Assembly: GCA_002319925.1 (NCBI GenBank) | Contig: DCFP01000043.1 | Coordinates: 1 to 14,039, forward strand | Direction of reading: 5' to 3' | Length of the DNA: 14,039 nt | Source of the DNA: Holophagaceae bacterium UBA1801 | Lineage (GTDB): Bacteria > Acidobacteriota > Holophagae > Holophagales > Holophagaceae | Shown: piece after piece, positions 1-7,837 of the stretch | How the letters are laid out: every line of letters begins with the position of its first letter | How positions within the stretch are numbered: the stretch's first letter is position 1 | Notes under the pieces: model-generated | The model's input: the letters and a program-made list of their open reading frames with translations, nothing else | Told to the model about the DNA's origin: nothing | Databases searched by the model: none | Translations under genes and position numbers: made by a program

Positions 1-1162
1 TGGCGAAGATGACGGTGAACATCTCCAGGGGGATGCCGATGGCCTGCATGATGAGGCCACTGTAGAAGTCCACGTTCGGATAGAGCTTGCGTTCGACGAA
101 GTAGGAGTCGTGGAGGGCGGCGTCCTCGAGGCGCTTGGCGATGTCCAGCAGGGGATCCGAGACACCCAGCTTGGCCAGCAGTTCGTCGCAGCGGCGCTTG
201 ATGATGCGAGCTCGCGGATCGTAGCTCTTGTAGACGCGGTGGCCGAAACCCATGAGTTTGTCGTGGTGGGCGCCATCCTTGTGCTTCACCCGCTCCAGGA
301 AGCGGCTGCCGTCGTCGCCCTCCTTCTGGATCTCCTTGAGCATCTCGATGACCTTCTGGTTGGCGCCGCCATGGAGTGGACCCCACAGAGCGCAGACACC
401 CGCGGCCGCGCTGGCGAAGAGATTCGCGCGGCTGGAGGCCACGGTGCGCACGGTGGCCGTGGAGCAGTTCTGCTCATGGTCGGCGTGGAGCAGGAAGATC
501 AGATCCAGGGCGCGCACGACCTCGGGCTGCAGCTCGTAGTCCTCGTCCGGTTCCGAGAACATCATGTGGAGGAAGTTCTCGGTGTACCAGTACTTCTTCC
601 GGGGGAAAATGAAGGGCAGGCCGCGCGATTTGCGGTAGGCGTAGGCCGCCAGGGTGCGCACCTGCGACAGGAGCCGCGCGGCCTGCTGCTCGAAGGCGGC
701 GGGATCGTACTCATTGGCGAGTTCTGGAATGAAGCAACTCGCCGCATTGATCATGGCCGAGAGGATGCCCATGGGGTGCGCCGTGGACGGAAAGCCCTCG
801 AAGTGAAACTTCATGTCATCGTGCAGGTTCTGGTACTTGGTCAGCATCGACGAGAAGCGCTGGCGCTCGGCCTCCGTGGGCAATTTGCCGTAGATGATGA
901 GATAGGCGGACTCCACGAAGAAGGAGTGTTCCGCCATCTCTTCGATGGGAATGCCGCGGTAACGCAGGATGCCCTTCTCACCATCGATGAAGGTGATTGC
1001 GCTCTGGCAGCTCCCGGTGTTGGCGTAGGACTCGTCGTACGTGATGTAGCCGGTCTTGGCGCGCAGCTCCCGGACATCGACGGCCATTTCGCCTTCCGCT
1101 CCTTCGATCAGGGGCAAGGTCAGTGTTTTCCCCCCCATCTCCAGCTTTGCCGTTCCACTCAT
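1..1162 (-). CDS. gltA: Citrate synthase (type II), 3' end outside window
   Basis: Condenses oxaloacetate and acetyl-CoA to citrate, the entry step of the TCA cycle, in the cytosol. Reading the minus strand from the ATG at 1162 gives 387 codons before the window edge. E. coli GltA has 427 residues, so about 40 C-terminal residues are missing only because the window ends. The fold is recognised from TFIDGEKGILRYRGIPIEE (57-75), LLHADHEQNCSTATVR (224-239), WGPLHGGAN (260-268), GFGHRVYKSYDPRA (305-318) and YPNVDFYSG (361-369). The catalytic triad is intact: His264, His308 and Asp365, matching E. coli His264, His305 and Asp362. The 1162 start is preferred because the N-terminus then lines up with E. 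coli GltA; AGGAG (plus 1175-1179) and AGGTGG (1166-1171) lie just upstream. A run of seven G falls in codons 9-11. Isocitrate dehydrogenase lies upstream on the same strand, separated by the plus-strand block. Confidence 0.97.
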   Translation of the reverse strand, partial: MSGTAKLEMGGKTLTLPLIEGAEGEMAVDVRELRAKTGYITYDESYANTGSCQSAITFIDGEKGILRYRGIPIEEMAEHSFFVESAYLIIYGKLPTEAERQRFSSMLTKYQNLHDDMKFHFEGFPSTAHPMGILSAMINAASCFIPELANEYDPAAFEQQAARLLSQVRTLAAYAYRKSRGLPFIFPRKKYWYTENFLHMMFSEPDEDYELQPEVVRALDLIFLLHADHEQNCSTATVRTVASSRANLFASAAAGVCALWGPLHGGANQKVIEMLKEIQKEGDDGSRFLERVKHKDGAHHDKLMGFGHRVYKSYDPRARIIKRRCDELLAKLGVSDPLLDIAKRLEDAALHDSYFVERKLYPNVDFYSGLIMQAIGIPLEMFTVIFA

Positions 1163-1340
1163 GGACCACCTCTGCTCCTTGGATGCATGGGCCGCAGAGC
1201 GTGTTTAAACACATTTCAAGGGAGCGAATCGGGCGGCTGTGCCGGTATGATGGCTTATCGCGGCCATCGCCCCGGTTCCGTTCCTGGGAAGGCGGACGAT
1301 CCGCGGATTCAAAAACTCTTTCACTGTTCTCGCTGATTCC
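1163..1340. promoter_or_regulatory. Divergent intergenic region, citrate synthase / serine hydrolase
   Basis: These 178 bases separate two divergently transcribed genes and must hold the signals for both, since no other gene lies between them. A TATGAT hexamer on the plus strand (1246-1251) resembles a -10 box, but no good -35 box lies 16-18 bases upstream. TTGAAA on the minus strand (complement of 1214-1219) resembles a -35 box without a clear -10. The perfect palindrome at 1201-1212 is listed separately. The serine hydrolase ATG at 1341 has no recognisable Shine-Dalgarno sequence. I cannot assign transcription starts. Confidence 0.4.
1201..1212. promoter_or_regulatory. 12-bp perfect palindrome GTGTTTAAACAC
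   Basis: GTGTTTAAACAC reads identically on both strands and stands out as AT-rich in a GC-rich background. It lies 39 bases upstream of the citrate synthase start and 128 bases upstream of the serine hydrolase start. The symmetry stops at exactly 12 bases (flanks C and A do not pair). It could be the core of an operator for a dimeric regulator, but no second copy is seen in the window and no regulator gene is adjacent. Confidence 0.3.
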
Positions 1341-2450
1341 ATGTTCCGACGCATCCTCACCAGCCTGTTCGCTCTCGCTTTCCTGTTCGTTCCGCTCTTG
1401 GCGAGTACGCAGGAGACTCAAGCGTCCCAGGCATCGCCCTTGGCTGCCCAGATCGATGGGTTGATGGGCCGGAGGTACGAGGCCAACCAGCCGGGTGGCG
1501 TGGTGCTCGTGGTGAAGGACGGAAAGCCCATCTTCCGCAAGGCCTTCGGCTTGGCGTCAGTGGAACTGGGAACACCCATGCAGCCGGAGATGGTCTTCCG
1601 CATCGGCTCCATCACCAAGCAGATCACCGCCGCCGCCATCCTCAAACTGGTTGAAGAGGGCAAGGTGGACCTGAAGGCGCCCATTCATCGCTACCTGGAA
1701 GACCTGCCCAAGCCCTGGGAAGGCGTGACGGTCGAGCAGCTCCTCAATCACACCGCCGGTATCCCCAATCACACCGAAGTCGCCTCGTACTGGAATCACA
1801 TCCGCGAAGACCTGGCGCCCACCAAACTCCTGGAGACCTACGTCGCCCACATGCCCCTGGATTTCGAGCCCGGCACCAAGTATCACTACTCGAACACCGG
1901 CTACATCCTCCTCGGCATGATCATCGAGAAGGCCTCGGGCCAACCCTATGCGGACTTCCTGGAGAAGCGCTTCTTCGAGCCCTTGGGTCTCAAGCGGATG
2001 CACTACGGATCCGAGATCGAACTCATCCCCGGCCTGGTTCCCGGCTACACCAAGGGACCCAAGCCCTCGCCCTACCGCAGCACTACCCAGACCTTCGCCT
2101 CCGGCGGCCTTGTGGGTGATGCGGACGATGTGGCCCAGTGGCTGCTGGACCTCTACGAGTGCAAGGTCCTGAAACCGGAAAGCCTCGCGAAGATGATGAC
2201 CTCGACCAAACTGAAGAACGGCCAGGACGTGGGGTACGGCTTCGGCATCGGGTTCCGCCCCCTAGGGACCATGCGCCTCGCGGGCCATGCGGGGGGTGTG
2301 CCCGGCTTCAAGTCCTGGGCGGAAGCGGATCCCGCGAGCCGGACCATCGTCGTCATCCTGAACAACACCGATACGCCGAAGGGAGACGACGCGGCCTATG
2401 CCAAGGCCATCTTCGCCATGATGGCCGGGATGCCCTACCAGGAGCCGTAA
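1341..2450 (+). CDS. Exported serine hydrolase, class C beta-lactamase / DD-peptidase superfamily
   Basis: A 369-residue protein of the Beta-lactamase (PF00144) superfamily, which includes class C beta-lactamases, R61-type DD-carboxypeptidases, D-aminopeptidases and EstB-type esterases. Residues 1-22 form a signal peptide (two Arg, hydrophobic core, polar exit), so it acts in the periplasm or outside the cell. All three active-site boxes are visible: SITK with nucleophile Ser90 and Lys93; Tyr183-Ser-Asn185; and His316-Ala-Gly318 in place of the KTG box. YSN with an H-x-G third box is closer to DD-peptidases and relatives than to true beta-lactamases, so antibiotic resistance should not be assumed. 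Other family landmarks are LLNHTAGIPNH (134-144), PGTKYHYSNTGYILLG (177-192) and FASGGLVGDADDVAQW (252-267). Length is normal. No Shine-Dalgarno is visible, but no better in-frame start exists nearby. The next gene follows after 51 bases. The true substrate is unknown. Confidence 0.9.
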   Translation: MFRRILTSLFALAFLFVPLLASTQETQASQASPLAAQIDGLMGRRYEANQPGGVVLVVKDGKPIFRKAFGLASVELGTPMQPEMVFRIGSITKQITAAAILKLVEEGKVDLKAPIHRYLEDLPKPWEGVTVEQLLNHTAGIPNHTEVASYWNHIREDLAPTKLLETYVAHMPLDFEPGTKYHYSNTGYILLGMIIEKASGQPYADFLEKRFFEPLGLKRMHYGSEIELIPGLVPGYTKGPKPSPYRSTTQTFASGGLVGDADDVAQWLLDLYECKVLKPESLAKMMTSTKLKNGQDVGYGFGIGFRPLGTMRLAGHAGGVPGFKSWAEADPASRTIVVILNNTDTPKGDDAAYAKAIFAMMAGMPYQEP

Positions 2451-2501
2451 GGGCACTGACAATCCTGTTGCCTTCCAGGCTTTCGCGCGGGAGGATGCCC
2501 C

Positions 2502-3491
2502 ATGTCTCTCACCCGCGCCATTCTCCAGTTCCTGGCGGGCATCCTTCTGGTGTTCGGCGCGGGCTATGGCCTGAAGCGCTGGGCTTCGAGCCATCCCGTC
2601 AAACTTCCCGCGGGTTTCGCCATCCCCTGGCGCGAGGTCGAAGTGGCGGCGGTGCTGGAAGACGGCGACCATTTATGGGCCGGGGGCAAGGACGGCCTCG
2701 GGTGCTTTGATCGCAAGTCCGGTCAGCGGTTGCCCCTCCCAGGAAATCCCGGACTTCTAACCTACATCAAGGCGCTGGCCAAGGATGGCCAAGGCCGCAT
2801 TTGGGTCGCGCATGCCGGCGGATTTGAGCGATGGGATGGCACGGCATGGCAGCACTTTGGAAACGGGCCTGGCCTCAGCCTCCTGGCCAGTCACGCCGGA
2901 TTCTGGCTGGGCACGGAGAAGGAGCTGTTCCAGTTCGCTCACGAAGAGCTGCAACCCTTGACCGTGCCCAAGGAGCTCAAGATTCCCAGTTTCGATGTGC
3001 TGTTCGAAGCACCCAATGGCGCGCTGTGGATCGGCAGCATGGCAATCTCAGGCGGGCTCTGGAAACTGGACAAGGGAGCCTGGACAGCCTTCGGTTGCGC
3101 GGAGGGCCTGCCTCATTCCTCGGTGAATGCCCTTTGCATCGGCCCCGACGGCGCCTTTTGGGCGGGCACGGGCTTCGCGGACCTGGGTGGCGCGGCTCGG
3201 TTCGAAGGCGGCAAATGGATCCCTCTGCTGAAGCGGGATGGACTGGCCGGAAACAAAGTGCGGAGCCTCTTCACGGACCGCGGCGGCACCATGTACTTCG
3301 GATCGGAATACGATGGCCTGGCCGTCCGCAAGACGGGCCAGTGGAGCTACCTGAACCGTTCGGACGGCTTGGCCGGGAAGGAAATCAAGGCCATGCTTCA
3401 GGATGCCGATGGCATTTACTGGTTGGGAACGGATACCGGCTTGAGCCGCATTGAAGGACTTTCGGACAAGGGGAGGATCGTCACTCCATGA
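2502..3491 (+). CDS. Membrane-anchored two-component-regulator-type beta-propeller protein
   Basis: A 329-residue protein with one N-terminal membrane anchor (about 6-23) followed by a chain of short repeats, each with a hydrophobic strand, a D/G turn and a (L/I/F)W-x-G strand. I count seven: LWAGG (58-62), IWVAH (100-104), FWLGT (134-138), LWIGS (175-179), FWAGT (219-223), MYFGS (264-268) and YWLGT (306-310). This is the Reg_prop (PF07494) pattern of sensor beta-propellers, and seven units make a complete ring. In known proteins such propellers usually precede a Y_Y_Y domain and a histidine kinase; here both are absent. After one N-terminal anchor the propeller should face the periplasm, where it may bind a ligand or a partner protein. 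GGGAGGA at 2489-2495, six bases before the ATG, supports the start. Its stop overlaps the next ATG by four bases (ATGA), implying translational coupling. Cellular role unknown. Confidence 0.85.
   Translation: MSLTRAILQFLAGILLVFGAGYGLKRWASSHPVKLPAGFAIPWREVEVAAVLEDGDHLWAGGKDGLGCFDRKSGQRLPLPGNPGLLTYIKALAKDGQGRIWVAHAGGFERWDGTAWQHFGNGPGLSLLASHAGFWLGTEKELFQFAHEELQPLTVPKELKIPSFDVLFEAPNGALWIGSMAISGGLWKLDKGAWTAFGCAEGLPHSSVNALCIGPDGAFWAGTGFADLGGAARFEGGKWIPLLKRDGLAGNKVRSLFTDRGGTMYFGSEYDGLAVRKTGQWSYLNRSDGLAGKEIKAMLQDADGIYWLGTDTGLSRIEGLSDKGRIVTP
2640..3455 (+). repeat. Seven propeller-blade repeats encoded in tandem
   Basis: Protein-level repeats covering residues 47-318 of the propeller gene, each about 35-45 residues and ending near an aromatic-x-G strand. 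The last three are most alike (GLPHSSVNALCIGPDG, GLAGNKVRSLFTDRGG, GLAGKEIKAMLQDADG); the third is the shortest and most degenerate. Divergence at DNA level is high, so this is an old repeat and not a recent tandem expansion. Confidence 0.75.
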
Positions 3492-6400
3492 ATTTCCGCG
3501 AAGCCCAGGCACAGTGGCAGCGTTTGAGCCAGGACCGCAACCGCGGCAAGCTCTCGCCTGCCCAGTTCGAGACAGCCATCGCCCAGCTTCGCGTCCAGGA
3601 CAGCCAAGGCATCTGGTGGCAGATGGAATCCAGAGGCACATGGCTGCGCTGGACCGGCAATGCCTGGCTGCCCGCCACACCCCAGGAACTGGTGAGCCCG
3701 CCCGCGGTCCCCATCCAGAAGCCTCCAATTGCGGCACAACCACCGGCGGTACCGATCCAGCAAGCGCGGCCTCCCGCGGCTCCCTTATCCCGACCTCAAC
3801 CCCCGGCAGTTCCGAAACCCCAGCCTCCGGCCGTTCCTGGGCCAGCCCCGGCGCCTTCCGCGGTAACTCCTGCGCAGCCCGCGGATCCCCTGATCCAGGC
3901 CTTCCGCGAGGCGGATGCCAAGGCTACCCAGCTCCGGGCACAAAGGAACGCCAAGCGGCTCACGCCCGAGGCCTTCACGCAGGCCCTTTCCGGCATCCGC
4001 GTGCAGGACCACCAGAACCGCACCTGGCAGCCGGATCCCGTCAAGGTGGGCTGGATCGTGTGGGAGGGCGGCAAGTGGACTTCGGCGATGCCACCCGTAC
4101 CGGGGGCAGCCTCCGCCGTGGAGGACTTCAAGAAGAAGCTGATGGATCCCAAGACCTTCCTGGACGTGGCCCGCCGTATGCCTCTGCGGCAGCGGCCCCA
4201 GGGCTGGTGGGATCTCCTCGGCATCCTGGCGGGCATGGGCAGCGGCTGGCTGTGGTTCGTGTACGGCAGCGTCCGCGGCTTCCCCTATCCCGCCTTCATG
4301 AAGAGCATCCAGCGGGACCAGTGGACGGACTTCATCCCGGCCATCGGCCTGCTCCTGGTGCCCCTCGTGCTCTTCCTGGCGCGGCGCACCATCGCCAAGC
4401 TCGTTTCGCCCATCTTCACGAAACTCCAGTCCATTCCCCTGCCCGCCAAGATCGCGCTCCTGCTTTTCGGCGCGGGCATCCTGTGGCTGTTCACGTCGCC
4501 GAACCCGATCCTGGGCTGGGCCATCAACTTCCGGGAAGGTCTCGACTGGGTCACACCGGTGCTCATGACAGCCCTGCCCATGCTCTTCGTCTTCCTGCGC
4601 AAGGAGCTGGACCAGGCGCTGATGCCCTTGCAGTCCTTCAAGAGGCACATCCCGAAGCTGGTACTGCTGGGCATCGGCATCGCCCTGCCCTTCCTCAGCG
4701 CCTGGTTGATGTACAAGATCGGCATCAGCCAGTACCCGCTTCTGCGCATGAACACGGTGGTGGGCCTGGTGCTCAGCTACGCCGTTGTGCGCACGCCCCA
4801 GAGCTGGCCGGGCATGAAGCCGCCTTCCCGCAGCACGATGACGACCATCATCATTCTGCTGATCATCTTCGCCGCGGCATCGACGCCGGGCTTCGCGGAC
4901 GACTTCCTGCGGGATCCCTTCAACCTCCAGGACGGCCTGCGCACGGACGGCGTGGCACCCGTGCTCGCGGGCATTTCCACCGCCATCGTTTCCGTGTTCG
5001 TGAACGGCGTGGAGGTCGCGCAGGTGATGATCCAGTCCCCCACACCCGTAGGCGAAGGGGAACAGGCCGAGCACAAGCAGTTCGTGGTGCAGATCCACAC
5101 CGTGGGCAAGGACGGCGCTCCCTCCACCAAGATCGATGCGGACAATGATTCGGTCTACGTCTACGCCCATTGCGAGGAAGTTGGGAAAGGCCGCTTCCCT
5201 GCTGGGGACGCGACCCTTCACTACGCCCTGGGCTCCGCTGATGGCTGGGTCACGTTGCAGGATATGGGCACCCAGAATGGCGAACGCTGCGCCCTGGTGC
5301 GCAAGGCGGACACGGAACCGGGAGGTCCGCCGCCCGACACCTGCCTGATCACGGTGACTTCGGGCGCCGGGACAAGCACACCGGTCGCGCTCTCGCTCTC
5401 CTTCTCGGGCCTGGAGATCCGCTGGAACGTGGAGCCCACCAAGTACCAGACGGAGAGCGGCATTTCCCTGCCCGCGAAGCAGGACACGGAAATGACCCTC
5501 AACGTGTGGGCCATGAAACGCGAGGCCGATGGCAGTGAGAACGTGGACTGGGACGTGGATTTCACTCACATGGAGATGTCCGAGCCCGATGGCGTGCCCG
5601 CCTCCGTCTTCGGCATGCGGGATGAGCCCACGGAAGGCCGCCAGGAGAAGACGGTCTGGACCGTGAAGAACGATCTGCCCTGCCCCGAGTTCCAGAAGGA
5701 TCTGCCCGCCAACTGCGGCATCCGCGTGCGGGTCTGGAAGCCCCAGGGCACCATCATCCGCCACGGCTTCAGCAGCATCGATGTCAACGGCGCGGAGAAG
5801 AAGGGCGAGATCACCATTCCCGTGACCCTGGAGGATCCGCCTGCATCCATGGAGCTGCTGTCTCCCAAGATGCCCATCGCGGCGGACGAAGCCAATTCCC
5901 AGGGCGGCGTCGAGGTGAAGCTGCGCGTCACGGCCCAGTTCGCCAGCGGAGTGGAGCCCTTGAAGAACGCGGACATCAACTGGGCCATCGCCCAGAAGGG
6001 TGAGAAGCCGCCCCTGGGTGGGCGCTTCGATACCGACACCGGCAAGACCGACGAAAAGGGCGAGATCACCTTCACGTACTATCCGCCGGAACTCTTCTAC
6101 AAGCCCGGCGGCTACTTTTTCGAGGATCTGGAAGTATTCAAGGGTGCACCCGGCGGCAAGGCGCCAAAGAAGCTGGGCACGGAGCGGCTGTACCTCTCGC
6201 CCGCCATCAGTTTCAAATTGAAGGCCGAGAAGAAGCTGAAGCTCGACGAGGGCGAATTCGGGGTGGCCTTCGAGGAAGAGGGCACCGAGGTGAACATCGC
6301 CGCGGATGAATGCGCCACGGCCATCTCCATCACGCCGCGCCTGGAATGGGAGGCCGCCAGCGGGGACGGCCATGCGAACCTGGCCCATACCAGGCTCTTC

Positions 6401-7837
6401 TTCACCTTCTGGGATGGCAAGGCTGACATCGAGGAGAAACCCGCCAATCCCTACGAGACGCCGGATAACGGAACGCTGCGCCGAGCCTTCCCCGAGCTGG
6501 CCAAGAACGGCAACAAGGAATACACACTGGAACCCGACACCGAAGCGCCTCTGGCTGCCTTCAACCCCATGGCCGAGCAGGCCCTCGATCAGTACGAAAG
6601 CAACCTCGAGCAGTGGGCCCCCGAAGGTCTACTCTCCGCATCGGTCGTCACGGGCCTCAAGAACTTCCGCGACGACTATGCGCATCGCATGGCCGCCATG
6701 CCGGAGGAGGATCTCGGCAAGCTCCACTCGGCCCTGCGCCTGCTGGAATGCGCAGCCACGCACACCCACATCTACAACGAGCTCTACTCGAACATGGTGA
6801 AGGTGGCCGTGGATCAGGGCGTGAAGATCATCAGCGCCCTCGTGGGCATGCTCATCTCCTACTTCAACGTGGGCGAGAAGGTGCTGGGCTATATCGGCAA
6901 GAAGCTGGTGGAAAAGGGCAAGGGCTTCACGGGCTGGATCTGGGAGAAGATCGGGAACCGCCTGCGTGACGGCCTCGTGAAGATCGCATTGTGGCTCAAT
7001 GCGCAGATCCCCAAGCTGAGGATCACGGGCAGCGGCAAGACGCCGTCGGCCTTCGATCAGTTCATCGACAAGATGGAAGCGGAAGCGAATCGCCTGGCGC
7101 CCATGCTGGATGTGGATTCGCCCATGTTCGTCCAAGGGTTGATGGGCTACTTCAAGCTCCTGATCCACTACATGGCGGGTTACTTCATGTACACCGCGGG
7201 CAGCATCCTGACCCGCATGGGCACGCGGGTGGTGGCCAAGATTTCCGGCATGCTCTTCCTGCAATCGGGCAAGGGTGATCTGACCAACTACCTGGGTAAG
7301 GTCATCGAGGACAAGCTGGGACAGGGCTTCGGCTACGTCTGCGACTACACCACCGGCGCCGTGACCAGCGCCAATTCGGGCGTGCCGGGGGGCCACGGCG
7401 ACTTGAACAAGGCCCTCAACTTCCTCGCGCCCTCCCTGGATGAAGTGCTTGCGAAGGTCCTGGACAAGGCCCGGAAGGCCGATGTGCCTCTGGACTACAA
7501 GCCGCGTCTGGAGAACATGAAGCAGGGGCTCACGTCGTTGCGCGAATACTCCCACGGCACCGAACTCGAAGTCATCGAATCCGATCTCAACACCGAGTGG
7601 TGGGACTGGCTCGTGTGGGCCGTGGACTGGTTCATCATCGCCGTCGTATCCCTGTGCAGCCTGGGGATCGGCAGTGCGGAAGCCTCGGCCGCCACCCGGG
7701 CCATCGACATCGCCTGGGGCCTGCTCCAGGCAGCCATGCGCGGCACCGGCAGCTTCGCCACCACCATGGGCCTCAGCACCGGCATCATCGCCCACTTCGA
7801 ACTCCAGACCTTGGATCTGGTGGATCTCCAGCCATGA
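3488..7837 (+). CDS. Giant multi-domain membrane protein with Ig-like ectodomain, function unknown
   Basis: This 1449-residue protein is not one I can name. Visible order: (1) a Trp-rich module at 1-65; (2) a proline linker (71-130) with four PPAVP copies; (3) a second copy of the module at 135-203; (4) about seven hydrophobic spans near 242-262, 282-300, 322-338, 354-371, 391-409, 421-436 and 451-468, the last ending in a signal-peptidase-like AAASTPGFA; (5) a long beta-rich region (about 480-1000), including an Ig-like unit near 795-890 with the KTDEKGEITFTYYPP turn typical of bacterial Ig folds; (6) a helical C-terminal part with hydrophobic or amphipathic segments near 1112-1126, 1222-1240 and 1371-1395. 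Seven spans would place the N-terminal modules in the cytosol and the beta region outside; this topology is inferred. No catalytic motif is visible. GGAGG at 3472-3476 and the ATGA overlap fix the start; the stop overlaps the FHA gene in the same way. It may be an envelope scaffold or transducer. Confidence 0.8.
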   Translation: MNFREAQAQWQRLSQDRNRGKLSPAQFETAIAQLRVQDSQGIWWQMESRGTWLRWTGNAWLPATPQELVSPPAVPIQKPPIAAQPPAVPIQQARPPAAPLSRPQPPAVPKPQPPAVPGPAPAPSAVTPAQPADPLIQAFREADAKATQLRAQRNAKRLTPEAFTQALSGIRVQDHQNRTWQPDPVKVGWIVWEGGKWTSAMPPVPGAASAVEDFKKKLMDPKTFLDVARRMPLRQRPQGWWDLLGILAGMGSGWLWFVYGSVRGFPYPAFMKSIQRDQWTDFIPAIGLLLVPLVLFLARRTIAKLVSPIFTKLQSIPLPAKIALLLFGAGILWLFTSPNPILGWAINFREGLDWVTPVLMTALPMLFVFLRKELDQALMPLQSFKRHIPKLVLLGIGIALPFLSAWLMYKIGISQYPLLRMNTVVGLVLSYAVVRTPQSWPGMKPPSRSTMTTIIILLIIFAAASTPGFADDFLRDPFNLQDGLRTDGVAPVLAGISTAIVSVFVNGVEVAQVMIQSPTPVGEGEQAEHKQFVVQIHTVGKDGAPSTKIDADNDSVYVYAHCEEVGKGRFPAGDATLHYALGSADGWVTLQDMGTQNGERCALVRKADTEPGGPPPDTCLITVTSGAGTSTPVALSLSFSGLEIRWNVEPTKYQTESGISLPAKQDTEMTLNVWAMKREADGSENVDWDVDFTHMEMSEPDGVPASVFGMRDEPTEGRQEKTVWTVKNDLPCPEFQKDLPANCGIRVRVWKPQGTIIRHGFSSIDVNGAEKKGEITIPVTLEDPPASMELLSPKMPIAADEANSQGGVEVKLRVTAQFASGVEPLKNADINWAIAQKGEKPPLGGRFDTDTGKTDEKGEITFTYYPPELFYKPGGYFFEDLEVFKGAPGGKAPKKLGTERLYLSPAISFKLKAEKKLKLDEGEFGVAFEEEGTEVNIAADECATAISITPRLEWEAASGDGHANLAHTRLFFTFWDGKADIEEKPANPYETPDNGTLRRAFPELAKNGNKEYTLEPDTEAPLAAFNPMAEQALDQYESNLEQWAPEGLLSASVVTGLKNFRDDYAHRMAAMPEEDLGKLHSALRLLECAATHTHIYNELYSNMVKVAVDQGVKIISALVGMLISYFNVGEKVLGYIGKKLVEKGKGFTGWIWEKIGNRLRDGLVKIALWLNAQIPKLRITGSGKTPSAFDQFIDKMEAEANRLAPMLDVDSPMFVQGLMGYFKLLIHYMAGYFMYTAGSILTRMGTRVVAKISGMLFLQSGKGDLTNYLGKVIEDKLGQGFGYVCDYTTGAVTSANSGVPGGHGDLNKALNFLAPSLDEVLAKVLDKARKADVPLDYKPRLENMKQGLTSLREYSHGTELEVIESDLNTEWWDWLVWAVDWFIIAVVSLCSLGIGSAEASAATRAIDIAWGLLQAAMRGTGSFATTMGLSTGIIAHFELQTLDLVDLQP
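3494..3601 (+). repeat. Trp-rich N-terminal module, copy 1
   Basis: Encodes residues 3-38 of the 1449-residue protein (FREAQAQW...GKLSPAQF...LRVQD). It aligns without gaps to residues 139-174, with 16 of 36 positions identical by my count: FREA, L, RN, LxP, F and RVQD are shared. The similarity continues, less regularly, through a Trp-rich tail (WW, TWLRW, W60). Modules of the form GKL(S/T)P-x-x-F, LRVQD, W-x-W look like a small cytosolic adaptor unit; I know no assigned function. Confidence 0.75.
3698..3838 (+). repeat. Proline-rich linker with four PPAVP copies
   Basis: Encodes residues 71-117 of the 1449-residue protein. PPAVP occurs at 71-75, 85-89, 105-109 and 113-117, with spacings of 14, 20 and 8 residues. 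It joins the two Trp-rich modules and is presumably an extended flexible linker. It recalls the Pro-rich linkers of the FHA protein encoded downstream. Confidence 0.8.
3902..4009 (+). repeat. Trp-rich N-terminal module, copy 2
   Basis: Encodes residues 139-174 (FREADAKA...KRLTPEAF...IRVQD), the second copy of the module, at a constant offset of 136 residues from copy 1. It is followed by NRTWQPD, GWIVWEGGKW and SAMPP, echoing the Trp-rich tail of copy 1. The DNA sequences have drifted apart, so the duplication is old. Confidence 0.75.

Noticed and set aside
110..1336. 408-residue plus-strand open frame
   Set aside because: It lies antisense to citrate synthase, whose minus-strand translation carries all catalytic motifs. 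The plus-strand product has no recognisable domain.
3785..6388. 867-residue minus-strand open frame
   Set aside because: Antisense to the 1449-residue gene. Long antisense frames are expected where third codon positions are mostly G or C; its product is low-complexity His/Gly/Arg-rich.
7597..7833. N-terminal extension of the FHA protein
   Set aside because: It would lie wholly inside the preceding gene in another frame. The ATG at 7834 overlaps the stop as ATGA and has a Shine-Dalgarno.
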